A DNA stretch of 38,461 bases from Chitinophagaceae bacterium UBA7600 (GTDB lineage: Bacteria; Bacteroidota; Bacteroidia; Chitinophagales; Chitinophagaceae): contig DLKC01000096.1 in NCBI GenBank assembly GCA_002478885.1, positions 1 through 38,461 of the forward strand, given 5' to 3'. The notes beneath the pieces are model-generated. The model did no database searches. It was not told the DNA's origin and saw nothing but the letters and a program-made list of their open reading frames with translations. Positions 16,829 to 25,243 of the stretch are shown here, piece by piece. Every line of letters starts with the position of its first letter. Position 1 is the first letter of the stretch. Made by a program: the position numbers and the translations under genes.

Positions 16829-17464
16829 ATGGCAATAAAAGTAATTGTGTATGACGACAATAAAGACAGGCGTGAAAGCCTGAAAATATTGATCAATATT
16901 CAACCGGAAATGGCTTGCACCGGCATTTTCAAAGATTGCCTTAACGTGTGGAATGATATTGTGAATAACCAGCCCGATGTAATATTAATGGATATAGACA
17001 TGCCCGACATGAGTGGCATTGAAGGCGTGAAGATGATTCGCAAACAATATCCCGATGTTAAGATAATCATGCAAACCGTCTTTGACGATACCGATAAAAT
17101 ATTTGCGGCTATCGAAGCCGGCGCCGATGGCTATTTTCTAAAAACAACGGCTACCGCAAAAATTGTCGAGGGTATAAAAGAAGTAATGGAAGGCGGCGCA
17201 CCAATGACAGCTACTGTAGCCAAAAAAGTGCTTTCAAAATTCAAAGAACAGCCAAAAAATGTGACCGAAGTTTTTGAATTAAACGAACAGGAAAGAGCCA
17301 TATTAAACCATCTTGTAAATGGCCTCAGTTATAAAATGATCGCAGACGCACTGAACATTTCCTACAGTGCTGTAAACATGTACATAAAACGCATCTACAA
17401 AAAATTGCAGGTGCACTCCGCAACCGAAGCCATTTCAAAAGTGATCAGGAACAAGATCATATAA
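16829..17464 (+). CDS. NarL/FixJ-type response regulator
   Basis: A 211-residue DNA-binding response regulator. The receiver domain (about 1-120) has the acidic pair D9/D10, phospho-acceptor Asp55 in VILMDIDMPDMSG, Thr83 and Lys105. The LuxR-type HTH (about 148-208) reads LNEQERAILNHLVNGLSYKMIADALNIS in pattern, followed by the recognition helix AVNMYIKRIYKKL. It is the natural partner of the upstream HisKA_3 kinase. A motif shared with the region upstream of fibre-protease operon 2 lies just before it, so that operon and this gene are candidate targets. Confidence 0.93.
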   Translation: MAIKVIVYDDNKDRRESLKILINIQPEMACTGIFKDCLNVWNDIVNNQPDVILMDIDMPDMSGIEGVKMIRKQYPDVKIIMQTVFDDTDKIFAAIEAGADGYFLKTTATAKIVEGIKEVMEGGAPMTATVAKKVLSKFKEQPKNVTEVFELNEQERAILNHLVNGLSYKMIADALNISYSAVNMYIKRIYKKLQVHSATEAISKVIRNKII

Positions 17465-17497
17465 TTCTCTCCATTCTTGTTTTGATAATGATCTTTT

Positions 17498-17547
17498 GTA
17501 CCCGGCTTTTTACTATTATCGCCGTTCCTTGCGTCGCACTCTTGTGC
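17498..17547 (+). repeat. Dispersed repeat unit, subtype 1
   Basis: GTACCCGGC starts at 17498 and the arm TTGCGTCGCACTCTTGTGC is at 17529-17547. Similarity to the 9058-9206 element continues for some 40 bp past the arm (AGCATATCTT-ACGC), but the right-hand inverted arm is missing. It looks like a truncated composite copy. Confidence 0.8.
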
Positions 17548-17598
17548 AGCATATCTTTACGCGCAATTTTGCTAACGCTGCCATAACCTGAACTATTT

Positions 17599-18774
17599 AT
17601 GAAAAAAGATCTCCTTTTATTCTCATCGTTACTGTTGATAGTCCTCGCATCGTGCAATAGCGCCACCAAACAAAACGAGCCAACAACAGATACTTCAAAA
17701 TCAGTTGAAGCTTACGATTGGGCGCTTTTGCCATTTGAAAAAACAGACTCAGCAAATCCTGTTATGACGCCCGGCGTGGAGTCATTCATTTGCCCCGTGC
17801 GAAAATCAGCCGTTAAGTGGAATGAAAAAGATGTGTTTAACCCGGCTGTAGCTGTGCGCAACGACACCTTATTTTTACTGTTCCGGGCACAGGACAGCAT
17901 CGGTAAACCGGGCGGCACCTCAAGAATTGGTTTGGCATGGAGTACTGACGGGTTGCATTTTACCAAACGGCCTGAGCCGGTCTTGTATCCCGACAACGAC
18001 GCCTACAAAAAATATGAATGGGAAGGCGGCTGCGAAGACCCGAGAATGGTAGAAGACAGCAGTGGCCGCTACATTATGACTTACACTTCATATGACGGCA
18101 AAACTGCCAGGCTCATGATCGCTACATCAACAGACCTGTTGCACTGGACAAAATACGGAGCCGCGTTTTCGGATGCATACAAAGGCAAATATTTTAACGC
18201 GTGGTCAAAATCAGGTGCCATTGTTTCTACCTATTCCAAGGGAAAAATTGTTGCTACACGGGTGAATGGGAAATATCTCATGTATTGGGGTGATAAATAT
18301 ATCTGGCTTGCCACAAGCGACGACCTTATTCACTGGACGCCCGTGGAAAAGGCAAAGGCCGAATTGCAGCCTTATGATTCCATCTATTCAGATTTCAACG
18401 TGTCTGACCTAAAGATTGCAGTACCCACCCGTCAGGGCAAATTTGATTGCAATATCGTAGAGAGCGGGCCTCCAGCCATGCTTACCGACAAAGGCATTTT
18501 GCTTTTGTACAATGGCAGGAACATTATTTCAGATGGCGACCCTTCACTCGCCGAAGGCGCATACACATCGGGACAGGTTTTGCTTGATAAAAACGAGCCT
18601 GCAAAAATCATCAGCCGGATGAATGAATATTTTCTCAAACCCGAAAAGCCTTACGAAATAACCGGGCAGGTAAACCAGGTTTGTTTTATTGAAGCACTTG
18701 CACAATTTAAAAACAAGTGGTGGTTATACTACGGAACCGCAGATTCAAAGATAGCCGTAGCGGTGAAAAACTAA
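17599..18774 (+). CDS. GH130-like glycosidase/phosphorylase, lipoprotein
   Basis: A 391-residue lipoprotein (lipobox LASC, Cys19) with a five-bladed propeller typical of GH130 and related families. Recognisable pieces are FNPAVAVRNDTLFLLFRAQD, RIGLAWSTDGLHF, EGGCEDPRMVEDSSGRYIMTYT, LMIATSTDLLHW and WLATSDDLIHWTPV. GH130 members act on beta-mannosides, as phosphorylases or hydrolases. The lipid anchor suggests periplasmic or surface action on an oligosaccharide; the exact substrate cannot be told. No SusC/SusD pair lies nearby, so this is not a typical polysaccharide utilisation locus. Confidence 0.8.
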   Translation: MKKDLLLFSSLLLIVLASCNSATKQNEPTTDTSKSVEAYDWALLPFEKTDSANPVMTPGVESFICPVRKSAVKWNEKDVFNPAVAVRNDTLFLLFRAQDSIGKPGGTSRIGLAWSTDGLHFTKRPEPVLYPDNDAYKKYEWEGGCEDPRMVEDSSGRYIMTYTSYDGKTARLMIATSTDLLHWTKYGAAFSDAYKGKYFNAWSKSGAIVSTYSKGKIVATRVNGKYLMYWGDKYIWLATSDDLIHWTPVEKAKAELQPYDSIYSDFNVSDLKIAVPTRQGKFDCNIVESGPPAMLTDKGILLLYNGRNIISDGDPSLAEGAYTSGQVLLDKNEPAKIISRMNEYFLKPEKPYEITGQVNQVCFIEALAQFKNKWWLYYGTADSKIAVAVKN

Positions 18775-18813
18775 CGCTCCGGTTATGGCTAACTGCCGAT
18801 AAGAAGGCCAGAC

Positions 18814-18865
18814 GTACAAGTGTGCGACGCAACAGAAGCCATATAGTTGTGCTGGTGCCGGGCTC
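18814..18865 (-). repeat. Dispersed repeat unit, subtype 1
   Basis: The arm GTACAAGTGTGCGACGCAA is at 18814-18832, followed by GCCATA and the CCGGGCTC box at 18858-18865. It lies between the GH130-like gene and mdh, ahead of the mdh promoter. Confidence 0.8.
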
Positions 18866-18919
18866 ATAAAATATGGCTGTAAAAGGCTCGAATCATTTTT
18901 TCTATATGGCCTGCAACCC

Positions 18920-18927
18920 TACCTTTG
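18920..18927 (+). promoter_or_regulatory. -7 box of the mdh promoter
   Basis: TACCTTTG is a perfect TAnnTTTG, 41 bp before the mdh start codon. A T-rich stretch lies at the -33 position, without a clear TTG. Confidence 0.45.
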
Positions 18928-18968
18928 CTGCGCAAATAAATTCACACACACCATAAATCATACGCGAT

Positions 18969-19898
18969 ATGAAAGTTACAGTAGTTGGAGCCGGAGCTGT
19001 AGGTGCAACCTGCGCCGATAACATTGCCCGCGCCGCATTATGCCAGGAGTTGGTTTTACTCGATATTAAAGAAGGCCTCGCAGAAGGTAAAGCGCAGGAC
19101 ATGATGCAAACTGCCGCCCTGCTTGGGTTTGATACCCGTATCGTTGGCAGCACAAACGATTATTCAAAAACTGCCGGCAGTGATGTGGTTGTTATTACTT
19201 CGGGCCTGCCACGCAAACCAGGCATGACAAGGGAAGAACTGATAGGCACCAATGCTGGTATTGTAAAAGGCGTTGCAGAAAATATTCTAAAATATTCGCC
19301 TGACACCATCATTATCGTGATCAGCAACCCCATGGACACCATGACCTATCTTGCACTGCAGGCAACAGGTTTACCAAAGAACCGAATTATTGGTATGGGT
19401 GGCACACTCGACAGCTCCCGCTTTAAATATCAACTGAGCCAGCATCTTGGTTGCAGTCCGGCTGATTTGAATGCAGTGGTTGTTGGTGGTCATGGCGACA
19501 CAACAATGATTCCGTTGATACGCCTTGCTACATGGAACAGCGCCCCTGTTAGCAGGTTTTTAAGCGATGATCAGCAGAAACAGATCGTTGCAGATACAAT
19601 GGTTGGCGGCGCTACCCTAACCAAATTGATCGGCACTTCTGCATGGTATGCACCAGGTGCTGCGGGAGCCGCTTTAGTAAAGAGCATTGTGCGCGATGAG
19701 AAGAAATTATTCACTTGCTGCGTTGCACTCGACGGCGAATATGGCCAAAGCGATATTTGTCTTGGCGTGCCGGTTGTTATTGGCAAGAATGGCTGGGAAA
19801 AGATTGTTGATTTTGGTTTGAACGAAGAAGAGCGGGCTGCCTTTAACAAAAGTGCAGATGCGGTAAGAAACATGAACGATGTTTTGAAAACGTTATAA
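18969..19898 (+). CDS. mdh: Malate dehydrogenase (LDH-like MDH)
   Basis: A 309-residue enzyme for NAD-dependent interconversion of malate and oxaloacetate in the TCA cycle. The Rossmann motif GAGAVG is at 7-12, with Asp32 for NAD(H) preference. The active-site loop GLPRKPGMTR carries Arg82 and Arg88; Arg82 marks a malate rather than lactate enzyme. Also visible are SNPMDTMTY, Arg151 and the catalytic His175 in GGHGDTTM. Length and start fit the family well. It is a single-gene unit with its own promoter box and a strong terminator. Confidence 0.95.
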   Translation: MKVTVVGAGAVGATCADNIARAALCQELVLLDIKEGLAEGKAQDMMQTAALLGFDTRIVGSTNDYSKTAGSDVVVITSGLPRKPGMTREELIGTNAGIVKGVAENILKYSPDTIIIVISNPMDTMTYLALQATGLPKNRIIGMGGTLDSSRFKYQLSQHLGCSPADLNAVVVGGHGDTTMIPLIRLATWNSAPVSRFLSDDQQKQIVADTMVGGATLTKLIGTSAWYAPGAAGAALVKSIVRDEKKLFTCCVALDGEYGQSDICLGVPVVIGKNGWEKIVDFGLNEEERAAFNKSADAVRNMNDVLKTL

Positions 19899-19920
19899 CA
19901 ACGACTAAATACACACATAA

Positions 19921-19946
19921 AAAAGCCCCTCGCAAAAGGGGCTTTT
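19921..19946. terminator. Bidirectional terminator between mdh and the convergent gene
   Basis: AAAAGCCCCT (19921-19930), a 6-nt loop and AGGGGCTTTT (19937-19946) form a perfect 10-bp stem with T-runs on both strands. It ends 2 bp before the convergent gene's stop codon. Confidence 0.9.
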
Positions 19947-19948
19947 TA

Positions 19949-20593
19949 TTACTTGGTTATTGCTAATTTCCTCAACACTTTAAGATTTGCAAAGTCTTTA
20001 ATTTTTGGTTGGTAAATTTCCGATTCTTCATAGGAAACACTCACGGTTTTGTTTGTAAGTTTTGCAGCAGCATCTTTTATCCAGCCATCGGAGCCGTCTA
20101 CGTAGTCCATATAAATAAGTATCATTTCGCGGCCGGTGCTTTGTTTAACAGTAATGTAAAGGAAATCTTTCTCCTCCACTTTTGTAATAATACCATCGAC
20201 AGATTTTAGCGCAGGTTTTGCGTCAGCATCATCATCTGCGCCGAGGTTGCCTTTGGCAAGCTTTACACTCATTTGAATAAAGGGCTGGCATCCTGAGTTC
20301 ATTAGTTCGAGCGCAATCTTTTGCCCGAATTCTTCCCCGTTTTGTTTGGCATCTCCATCACCGCTGGTTAATACATCACCTATTACAGATGAAGCCGAAT
20401 CGAAGATGCATTGAAGAAAAACCTGCTGCATTTCCTCTTCGGTATTGGCCTTTTCAACATGGTTCTTTTCAAGACAATTACAAATGCTTACAGCCACTTT
20501 TTTGATGCTGGTATCCTTGCTGCTCTTATTCTGAGCCTGCGTAAACCCGCAAAACATAAGTAGCGCCGAGACAATAAAAACTGTTCTTTTCAT
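19949..20593 (-). CDS. Secreted protein of unknown function
   Basis: A 214-residue protein with a clear signal peptide (about 1-20, CGFTQAQ). The N-terminal half has four cysteines (CNC, LQC, SGC) in a helical region. The C-terminal half (about 125-214) looks like a small beta domain: VDGIITKVEEKDFLYITVK, then MILIYMDYVDGSDGW and KTVSVSYEESEIY. I do not recognise the family. It is probably periplasmic, and it has its own well-formed promoter. Confidence 0.8.
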   Translation of the reverse strand: MKRTVFIVSALLMFCGFTQAQNKSSKDTSIKKVAVSICNCLEKNHVEKANTEEEMQQVFLQCIFDSASSVIGDVLTSGDGDAKQNGEEFGQKIALELMNSGCQPFIQMSVKLAKGNLGADDDADAKPALKSVDGIITKVEEKDFLYITVKQSTGREMILIYMDYVDGSDGWIKDAAAKLTNKTVSVSYEESEIYQPKIKDFANLKVLRKLAITK

Positions 20594-20611
20594 AAAAAAA
20601 ATTAGTGGTTA

Positions 20612-20641
20612 CAAAAGTGCAGAATCAAAATGATATGCCAA
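20612..20641 (-). promoter_or_regulatory. Promoter of the secreted unknown gene
   Basis: On the minus strand: TTG (20641-20639), a 19-bp gap and CACTTTTG (20619-20612). This is one base off the TAnnTTTG box, at the expected spacing and 18 bp before the start codon. Confidence 0.5.
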
Positions 20642-20665
20642 GCATAATTTCATGAAGTATTTTTT

Positions 20666-20717
20666 GTACCCGGCCTATGGCTAGTATGGCATCGGCTGTT
20701 GCGTCGCACGCTTCAAC
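20666..20717 (+). repeat. Dispersed repeat unit, subtype 1 (arm end degenerate)
   Basis: GTACCCGGC at 20666-20674, then ATGGCATC and the arm TTGCGTCGCACGCTTCAAC at 20699-20717. The last bases of the arm differ from CTTGTAC. Confidence 0.75.
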
Positions 20718-20747
20718 TGTTGGCTGTGGTGGCATCGGTAACCAGTT

Positions 20748-21755
20748 TTACTTGAGTACGCTGTATGCCGTTTCAATCAAATCGTCTATATCCTGGTTGC
20801 GCATACATTTAAAATGGCCTTGCGGGCATTTCGCTGTGCCGTAATTACTGCATGGCTGGCAGTTAAGACCTTCAACGAGGAAATTTTTATATGTAAATCC
20901 TTTTTCTGTATTGTTGATTGTTTTCGTTCCGTAGAAAGGTTCAACATCCAGTTTTGGAGAAGTGCCACCCCAGACGGCCAATACTGGTTTATTAAAAGCA
21001 CAGGCAATGTATTGCAAGCCGGTATCGTGAGATATTACCAGCCTGGCGTTGCGAACCAGGTCTGCACTTTGGTTAAGACTAAACATACCGCATGCGTTAA
21101 ACACTTTTACAGGAACCTTATCTGCGATCGCCTTTCCTTCAGCAAAATCTTCTTTACCGCCCACAAGTACAATGGGAAAGTTGAGATGTTTACAAAGATC
21201 AACAAACGAAGCAACTGGCAACTTCTTGGTGTAATAAGATGCGCCGATTACGATTGCAACAAATCCAAAACGGTGAGTAAGTGGAATAGCGTCTTCAGCC
21301 AACACATCTTTTTCGTTAATAAAATAATCGAGGCCCTCGCCATCGTCCTTTACACCCAGAGAAGCCACAGCATCGAGGCAACGCATGGTAATATGGCGGC
21401 CGGGCATGCGGTTAATGTGCAATTTCGTTAGCAGGAACTTTTGTATGCTCAGCTTTTTATACGATAACGATTTTGCCTTTAACGAAAACCGCACCATGTA
21501 AGAGCGAAAATTCTTATGAAGGTCTACCACATAATCATATTGCTCTTGTTGTAGTTGTTGCTTAAGCGTTGAAAGATTTTCGTCGTAATAGAAAAATTTA
21601 TCGATGTATGGATTCGCTTCTGTTACAGCTTTCATAGCCTTTTTGGTAAGGAAATGGAGCTGCACACCGGGTATTTGCTTTTTAATGCAACGCATGACCG
21701 GCGTAGTGAGTACAATATCACCAATCGACGAAAAACGAATAACCAGGATCTTCAT
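20748..21755 (-). CDS. Glycosyltransferase family 9 (heptosyltransferase-like)
   Basis: A 335-residue GT9 enzyme, the family that adds heptose or related sugars to the lipopolysaccharide core from ADP-sugars. The N-terminus MKILVIRFSSIGDIVLTTPV is the family signature. The C-terminal half has VLVGGKED, ARLVISHDTGLQYIACAFNKPVLAVWGGTSP and a terminal Cys cluster (NCQPCSNYGTAKCPQGHFKC), seen in a subset of the family. It is probably cytoplasmic at the inner membrane. The exact acceptor is unknown; waaF/waaC equivalence is not claimed. Confidence 0.9.
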   Translation of the reverse strand: MKILVIRFSSIGDIVLTTPVMRCIKKQIPGVQLHFLTKKAMKAVTEANPYIDKFFYYDENLSTLKQQLQQEQYDYVVDLHKNFRSYMVRFSLKAKSLSYKKLSIQKFLLTKLHINRMPGRHITMRCLDAVASLGVKDDGEGLDYFINEKDVLAEDAIPLTHRFGFVAIVIGASYYTKKLPVASFVDLCKHLNFPIVLVGGKEDFAEGKAIADKVPVKVFNACGMFSLNQSADLVRNARLVISHDTGLQYIACAFNKPVLAVWGGTSPKLDVEPFYGTKTINNTEKGFTYKNFLVEGLNCQPCSNYGTAKCPQGHFKCMRNQDIDDLIETAYSVLK

Positions 21756-21851
21756 GATGGGTAGACGATATTACCAAGTTATTGTTGAAAATATTCTTAT
21801 TCACCCGAATGCAGCCGGGTTGCTTTTATTGCTGCTGCTCATTGAACGAAA

Positions 21852-21901
21852 GTACAAGAGTGCGACGCAACGATGATGATATTTAACCTTATGCAGGTTA
21901 C
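21852..21901 (-). repeat. Dispersed repeat unit, subtype 1
   Basis: A perfect arm GTACAAGAGTGCGACGCAA at 21852-21870, followed by CGATGATGAT and a degenerate box (CAGGTTAC, 21894-21901). It lies between the MFS and GT9 genes on the minus strand. Confidence 0.75.
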
Positions 21902-21922
21902 AAAATCACTTTTCCGTTTTTA

Positions 21923-23143
21923 CTACTCTTCAAGATAATTCAGGTCTTTGCTATAAGTTTCTTCTGTAAAGTATAAAGCAACAACAGCGATTAGCATTAT
22001 AATAATTCCCGTTATCCAGCCACTGGTTAGATAATCAAAATTAGTTTGCAGCGACGTAAATAACAAGGCTACCAGCGGCAACGATCCACGCACCATATTA
22101 GGAACGGTTGTGGCAACCGTTGCGCGGATATTTGTTCCAAACTGCTCTGCAGCCATTGTAACGAACATAGACCAGAAGCTGGTGCTAAAACCAAGCAATG
22201 CACAGGCAAAATACAGCATCGCCGGAGAAGTATTTTGTATGTTAAAAAAGAAGGCGATGCTTAATGCGGTAAGCACGTAATATATATACAAAGATTTTTT
22301 CCTGCTTTTGAGCCACTGGCTTATGAAACCGATAAAAACCCCGCCAAAAGAAATTGCGGCATAACTGTACATAACCGATTTACCCGGGTCGATTATTCCC
22401 TGTATGTTCATCTTAGTCCCGAATTCTTTAGAAAACGTTATAAGAATTCCTATACAATACCATGTAGGCAAGCCAATAAGAATGGCCATTGCATATTTCT
22501 TAAACCGCTTGCGATCGGTGAATAGCATAAAGAAATTACCCTTGGAAACATTTTTACCTTCGATGCTTTTAAACATACCCGATTCGAGCACGCCCACCCT
22601 TAATGCGAGCAACAAAAATCCCAAACCACCACCGATGAAATAACAGGTTCTCCAATCAAACTCTTCCTTAATAAAAAAGGCTACAACCGCGCCGGTGATA
22701 CCAAAACCTGCAACAACAGAGGTGCCGATGCCTCTTTTATTTTTTGGCAACAACTCAGTAACCAGGGTAATACCTGCGCCAAGTTCGCCGGCAAGACCAA
22801 TGCCCGAAATAAATCTAACCAGAGCGTATTGATCTACCGTTTGTACAAACCCATTCGCAATATTACCAACTGAGTATAAAATGATTGATGCAAATAAGAC
22901 TTTCAGTCTTCCTTTTTTATCTCCGAGTACCCCCCAGAAAATGCCGCCAAGCAGCAGGCCGATCATCTGAACATTAATAATGAATAAACCGTCTTTGGCT
23001 ATCTGTTCATCGTTTAAGCCGATCGATTTTAAAGAGGGTACGCGGATAATACTGAAGAGCAGGAGATCGTATATGTCTACAAAATAGCCGAGTGCGGCAA
23101 CAATGACTGGCAGGCTCAGCACGCCGTATTTACGGTCATTCAT
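21923..23143 (-). CDS. MFS transporter (metabolite:H+ symporter-like)
   Basis: A 406-residue major facilitator with about 12 hydrophobic helices. The loop GDKKGRLKVLF between helices 2 and 3 and the FISGIGLAGELGAGITLVTELLPKNKRG stretch (helices 4-5) match the family, close to the metabolite:H+ symporter branch. The conserved Asp in YFVDIYDL is typical of that branch. The substrate is unknown. It is the last gene of a three-gene minus-strand run, 11 bp after the DedA gene, so the three are probably co-transcribed. Confidence 0.9.
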   Translation of the reverse strand: MNDRKYGVLSLPVIVAALGYFVDIYDLLLFSIIRVPSLKSIGLNDEQIAKDGLFIINVQMIGLLLGGIFWGVLGDKKGRLKVLFASIILYSVGNIANGFVQTVDQYALVRFISGIGLAGELGAGITLVTELLPKNKRGIGTSVVAGFGITGAVVAFFIKEEFDWRTCYFIGGGLGFLLLALRVGVLESGMFKSIEGKNVSKGNFFMLFTDRKRFKKYAMAILIGLPTWYCIGILITFSKEFGTKMNIQGIIDPGKSVMYSYAAISFGGVFIGFISQWLKSRKKSLYIYYVLTALSIAFFFNIQNTSPAMLYFACALLGFSTSFWSMFVTMAAEQFGTNIRATVATTVPNMVRGSLPLVALLFTSLQTNFDYLTSGWITGIIIMLIAVVALYFTEETYSKDLNYLEE

Positions 23144-23154
23144 AAAAGCAAGGT

Positions 23155-23844
23155 TTATTTGTTGGTCTTTTTGGCTTTGCTGGTAAATATTTTAAACAAT
23201 ACCGGCGCTGTAGTAACAAACACAATTCCCAGCACGATGAGTTCGAGATGCTGCTTAAGATCGAAATTGAATTTTTCAATAAAGAGCTTGTCAAGATAAT
23301 GACCACCGGCAAGCATTATTGTAACCCAGGCAATACAGCCAATTACATTAAAAAAGGTAAACTTTTTATGATCCATGAGAACAATACCGGCAACAATAGG
23401 TGCAAAGGTTCTGATAAATGGCAGGAACCTCGCAAACACAATAGCACCGCCACCATGTTTTTCATAAAACTCTTTTGCCTGAACGAGGTAGTGATGTTTG
23501 AAGAAAAACCGATCTTTCCAGCTGAACATGGAAGGCCCGATCTTACGGCCAAACCAATAGCCTGCCACGTTGCCTAAGATACCAGCCACAGCACAAAGCG
23601 CGATCACTACAAGTAAGTTGATAACATCGGGGACTGCGCTGATATCGTATAAATAAGCGGCGAGTTTATTACTGAAAATCCCCGCAACAAAAAGCAGCGA
23701 GTCTCCGGGGAAAAAAAAACCTACCAATAAGCCTGTTTCAGCAAAAATGATGAAAAGTAAAAGCCAAAGCCCTCCATTGTCAATATACCACTGCGGTTGT
23801 AACAGTTCGTGCCAGTTGAATTCTAGTAAGATTTGCAGAAGCAT
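23155..23844 (-). CDS. DedA family membrane protein (SNARE-associated/VTT domain)
   Basis: A 229-residue inner-membrane protein. It has the DedA features: an N-terminal helix, then FAETGLLVGFFFPGDSLLFVAG, GYWFGRKIG, FYEKHGGGAIVFARFLPFIRTFAPIVAGI and three or four further helices. Some members of the family flip undecaprenyl phosphate or phospholipids. Here it is sandwiched between two transporter genes with short gaps (11 and 23 bp), which points to an operon rather than a specific function. Confidence 0.92.
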   Translation of the reverse strand: MLLQILLEFNWHELLQPQWYIDNGGLWLLLFIIFAETGLLVGFFFPGDSLLFVAGIFSNKLAAYLYDISAVPDVINLLVVIALCAVAGILGNVAGYWFGRKIGPSMFSWKDRFFFKHHYLVQAKEFYEKHGGGAIVFARFLPFIRTFAPIVAGIVLMDHKKFTFFNVIGCIAWVTIMLAGGHYLDKLFIEKFNFDLKQHLELIVLGIVFVTTAPVLFKIFTSKAKKTNK

Positions 23845-23867
23845 GAATAATGATTATGTTTTATAAT

Positions 23868-25103
23868 TTATACATCAAGTGACTTCTCCCATTTGCTTAC
23901 CACGCTGGTGGCAAGGCCATTGCCCAACACGTTGGTCATGCTGCGAAACATATCGCAGAAGTGATCGATTGGTAATATCAATGCCACGCCTTCGGGCGGA
24001 ATATGGAACATGCTACAAGTTGCCAGCACAACTACAAGCGACGCTCTGGGAACTCCTGCTATTCCTTTGCTTGTCAGCATTAATACAAGCAGCATAGTCA
24101 ATTGTGTACCCAAATCAAGTTGAATACCGTAGGCCTGTGCAATAGCAATACTTGCGAAAGTCATGTACATCATACTTCCATCAAGATTAAATGAATAGCC
24201 CAGTGGAAGAATAAAAGAAACAATCTTGTCTTTACAACCAAATTTTTCCAGTTCCTCTGTCAATTTTGGAAACACAGCCTCGCTGCTTGTTGTTGTAAAA
24301 GCGATAAGTAAAGGTTGAGAAAGGTGCTTTAAAAGCACAGGTGTTTTTTTTCGCAAAATAAGATATCCCACAAATACTAAAACAACCCACAATAAAGCGA
24401 TGCCAAGCAAAAAAGAGAAAAAGTATTTTGTGTAAAAAATAAAAATGCTGAAGCCGTTTACAGCAATAACAGCGGCAATAGCTCCAAAAACACCAATGGG
24501 TGCAAACTTCATTACGTAACCAACCATTTTCAGGATAATGTGCGAGGCAATATCCAAAGCCTTAATCAGCGGTTTTGCATAATCCCCCATTGCTGCCGTT
24601 GCCACACCAAAGAAAATAGAGAATATAACAATTTGTAGTATCTCATTATTTGCCATCGCCTCCACGAGGCTTTTCGGGAAAACATGTTCAATAAAATTCT
24701 GAAGCGTAAACGACTGCGTTTTGCCTGCAAGGTCTTTTACGCTGTCGGCGCTTGCGTTAGCGAGATCAATGCCTACACCTGGCTTCAACAGGTTCACCAA
24801 CAGCATCCCGAGTAGCAGGCTGGTAATGGATGCTGATAAAAACCAAACCATTGCCTTACCGCCAACGCGGCCAACCGTTTTAAGATCTCCGAGTTTGGCA
24901 ATGCCCACAACAAGCGTGCAGAAAACGAGTGGTGCAATAATCATTTGCACAAGCCTCAGGAAAATAGTGGTGAGGAGTTTAATATCGGTGGCAAAACTAT
25001 TCCTGCTCTCCGATGAAGCCGAAACGAAAACAATATAACCAACAAGTCCGCCGGTCAGCATTGCAATCATTATGTAAAGAGTAAGCTTGTTGGTAGACTT
25101 CAT
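23868..25103 (-). CDS. Dicarboxylate/amino acid:cation symporter (DAACS)
   Basis: A 411-residue secondary transporter of the GltP/DctA family that imports glutamate, aspartate or C4-dicarboxylates with H+ or Na+. Visible features are the first helices (KLTLYIMIAMLTGGLVGYIV), the TTTSSEAVFPKLTEELEKFG hairpin, the substrate-site motif SFNLDGSMMYM and the late DHFCDMFRSMTNVLGNGLATSVV helix. It is the first gene of the three-gene run that continues with DedA and MFS. Choice between glutamate and dicarboxylates is not possible from sequence alone. Confidence 0.93.
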   Translation of the reverse strand: MKSTNKLTLYIMIAMLTGGLVGYIVFVSASSESRNSFATDIKLLTTIFLRLVQMIIAPLVFCTLVVGIAKLGDLKTVGRVGGKAMVWFLSASITSLLLGMLLVNLLKPGVGIDLANASADSVKDLAGKTQSFTLQNFIEHVFPKSLVEAMANNEILQIVIFSIFFGVATAAMGDYAKPLIKALDIASHIILKMVGYVMKFAPIGVFGAIAAVIAVNGFSIFIFYTKYFFSFLLGIALLWVVLVFVGYLILRKKTPVLLKHLSQPLLIAFTTTSSEAVFPKLTEELEKFGCKDKIVSFILPLGYSFNLDGSMMYMTFASIAIAQAYGIQLDLGTQLTMLLVLMLTSKGIAGVPRASLVVVLATCSMFHIPPEGVALILPIDHFCDMFRSMTNVLGNGLATSVVSKWEKSLDV

Positions 25104-25180
25104 TTAAACTGTTATAAACACGCAATATAGCATTTATAAGATTACAGCGACCAGGCATTAAACGTTTATAAAAGAATTCA

Positions 25181-25208
25181 TTTGGTACAAAAAGAAATCC
25201 TTATTTTG
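25181..25208 (+). promoter_or_regulatory. Candidate promoter of the APC permease gene
   Basis: TTTG (25181-25184), 17 bp and TATTTTG (25202-25208) resemble the Bacteroidota pattern with slightly short spacing, 35 bp before the start codon. Confidence 0.35.
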
Positions 25209-25243
25209 CCAGCTACATATTTCCCAATATTAACCAACTGTAT

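Noticed and set aside
20814..21431. 205-residue plus-strand ORF inside the GT9 gene
   Set aside because: It is the shadow of the GT9 reading frame, which has clear family motifs.
22093..22101. ATATTAGGA in the MFS gene as another regulator site
   Set aside because: It lacks the ACTA half and lies inside a coding region.
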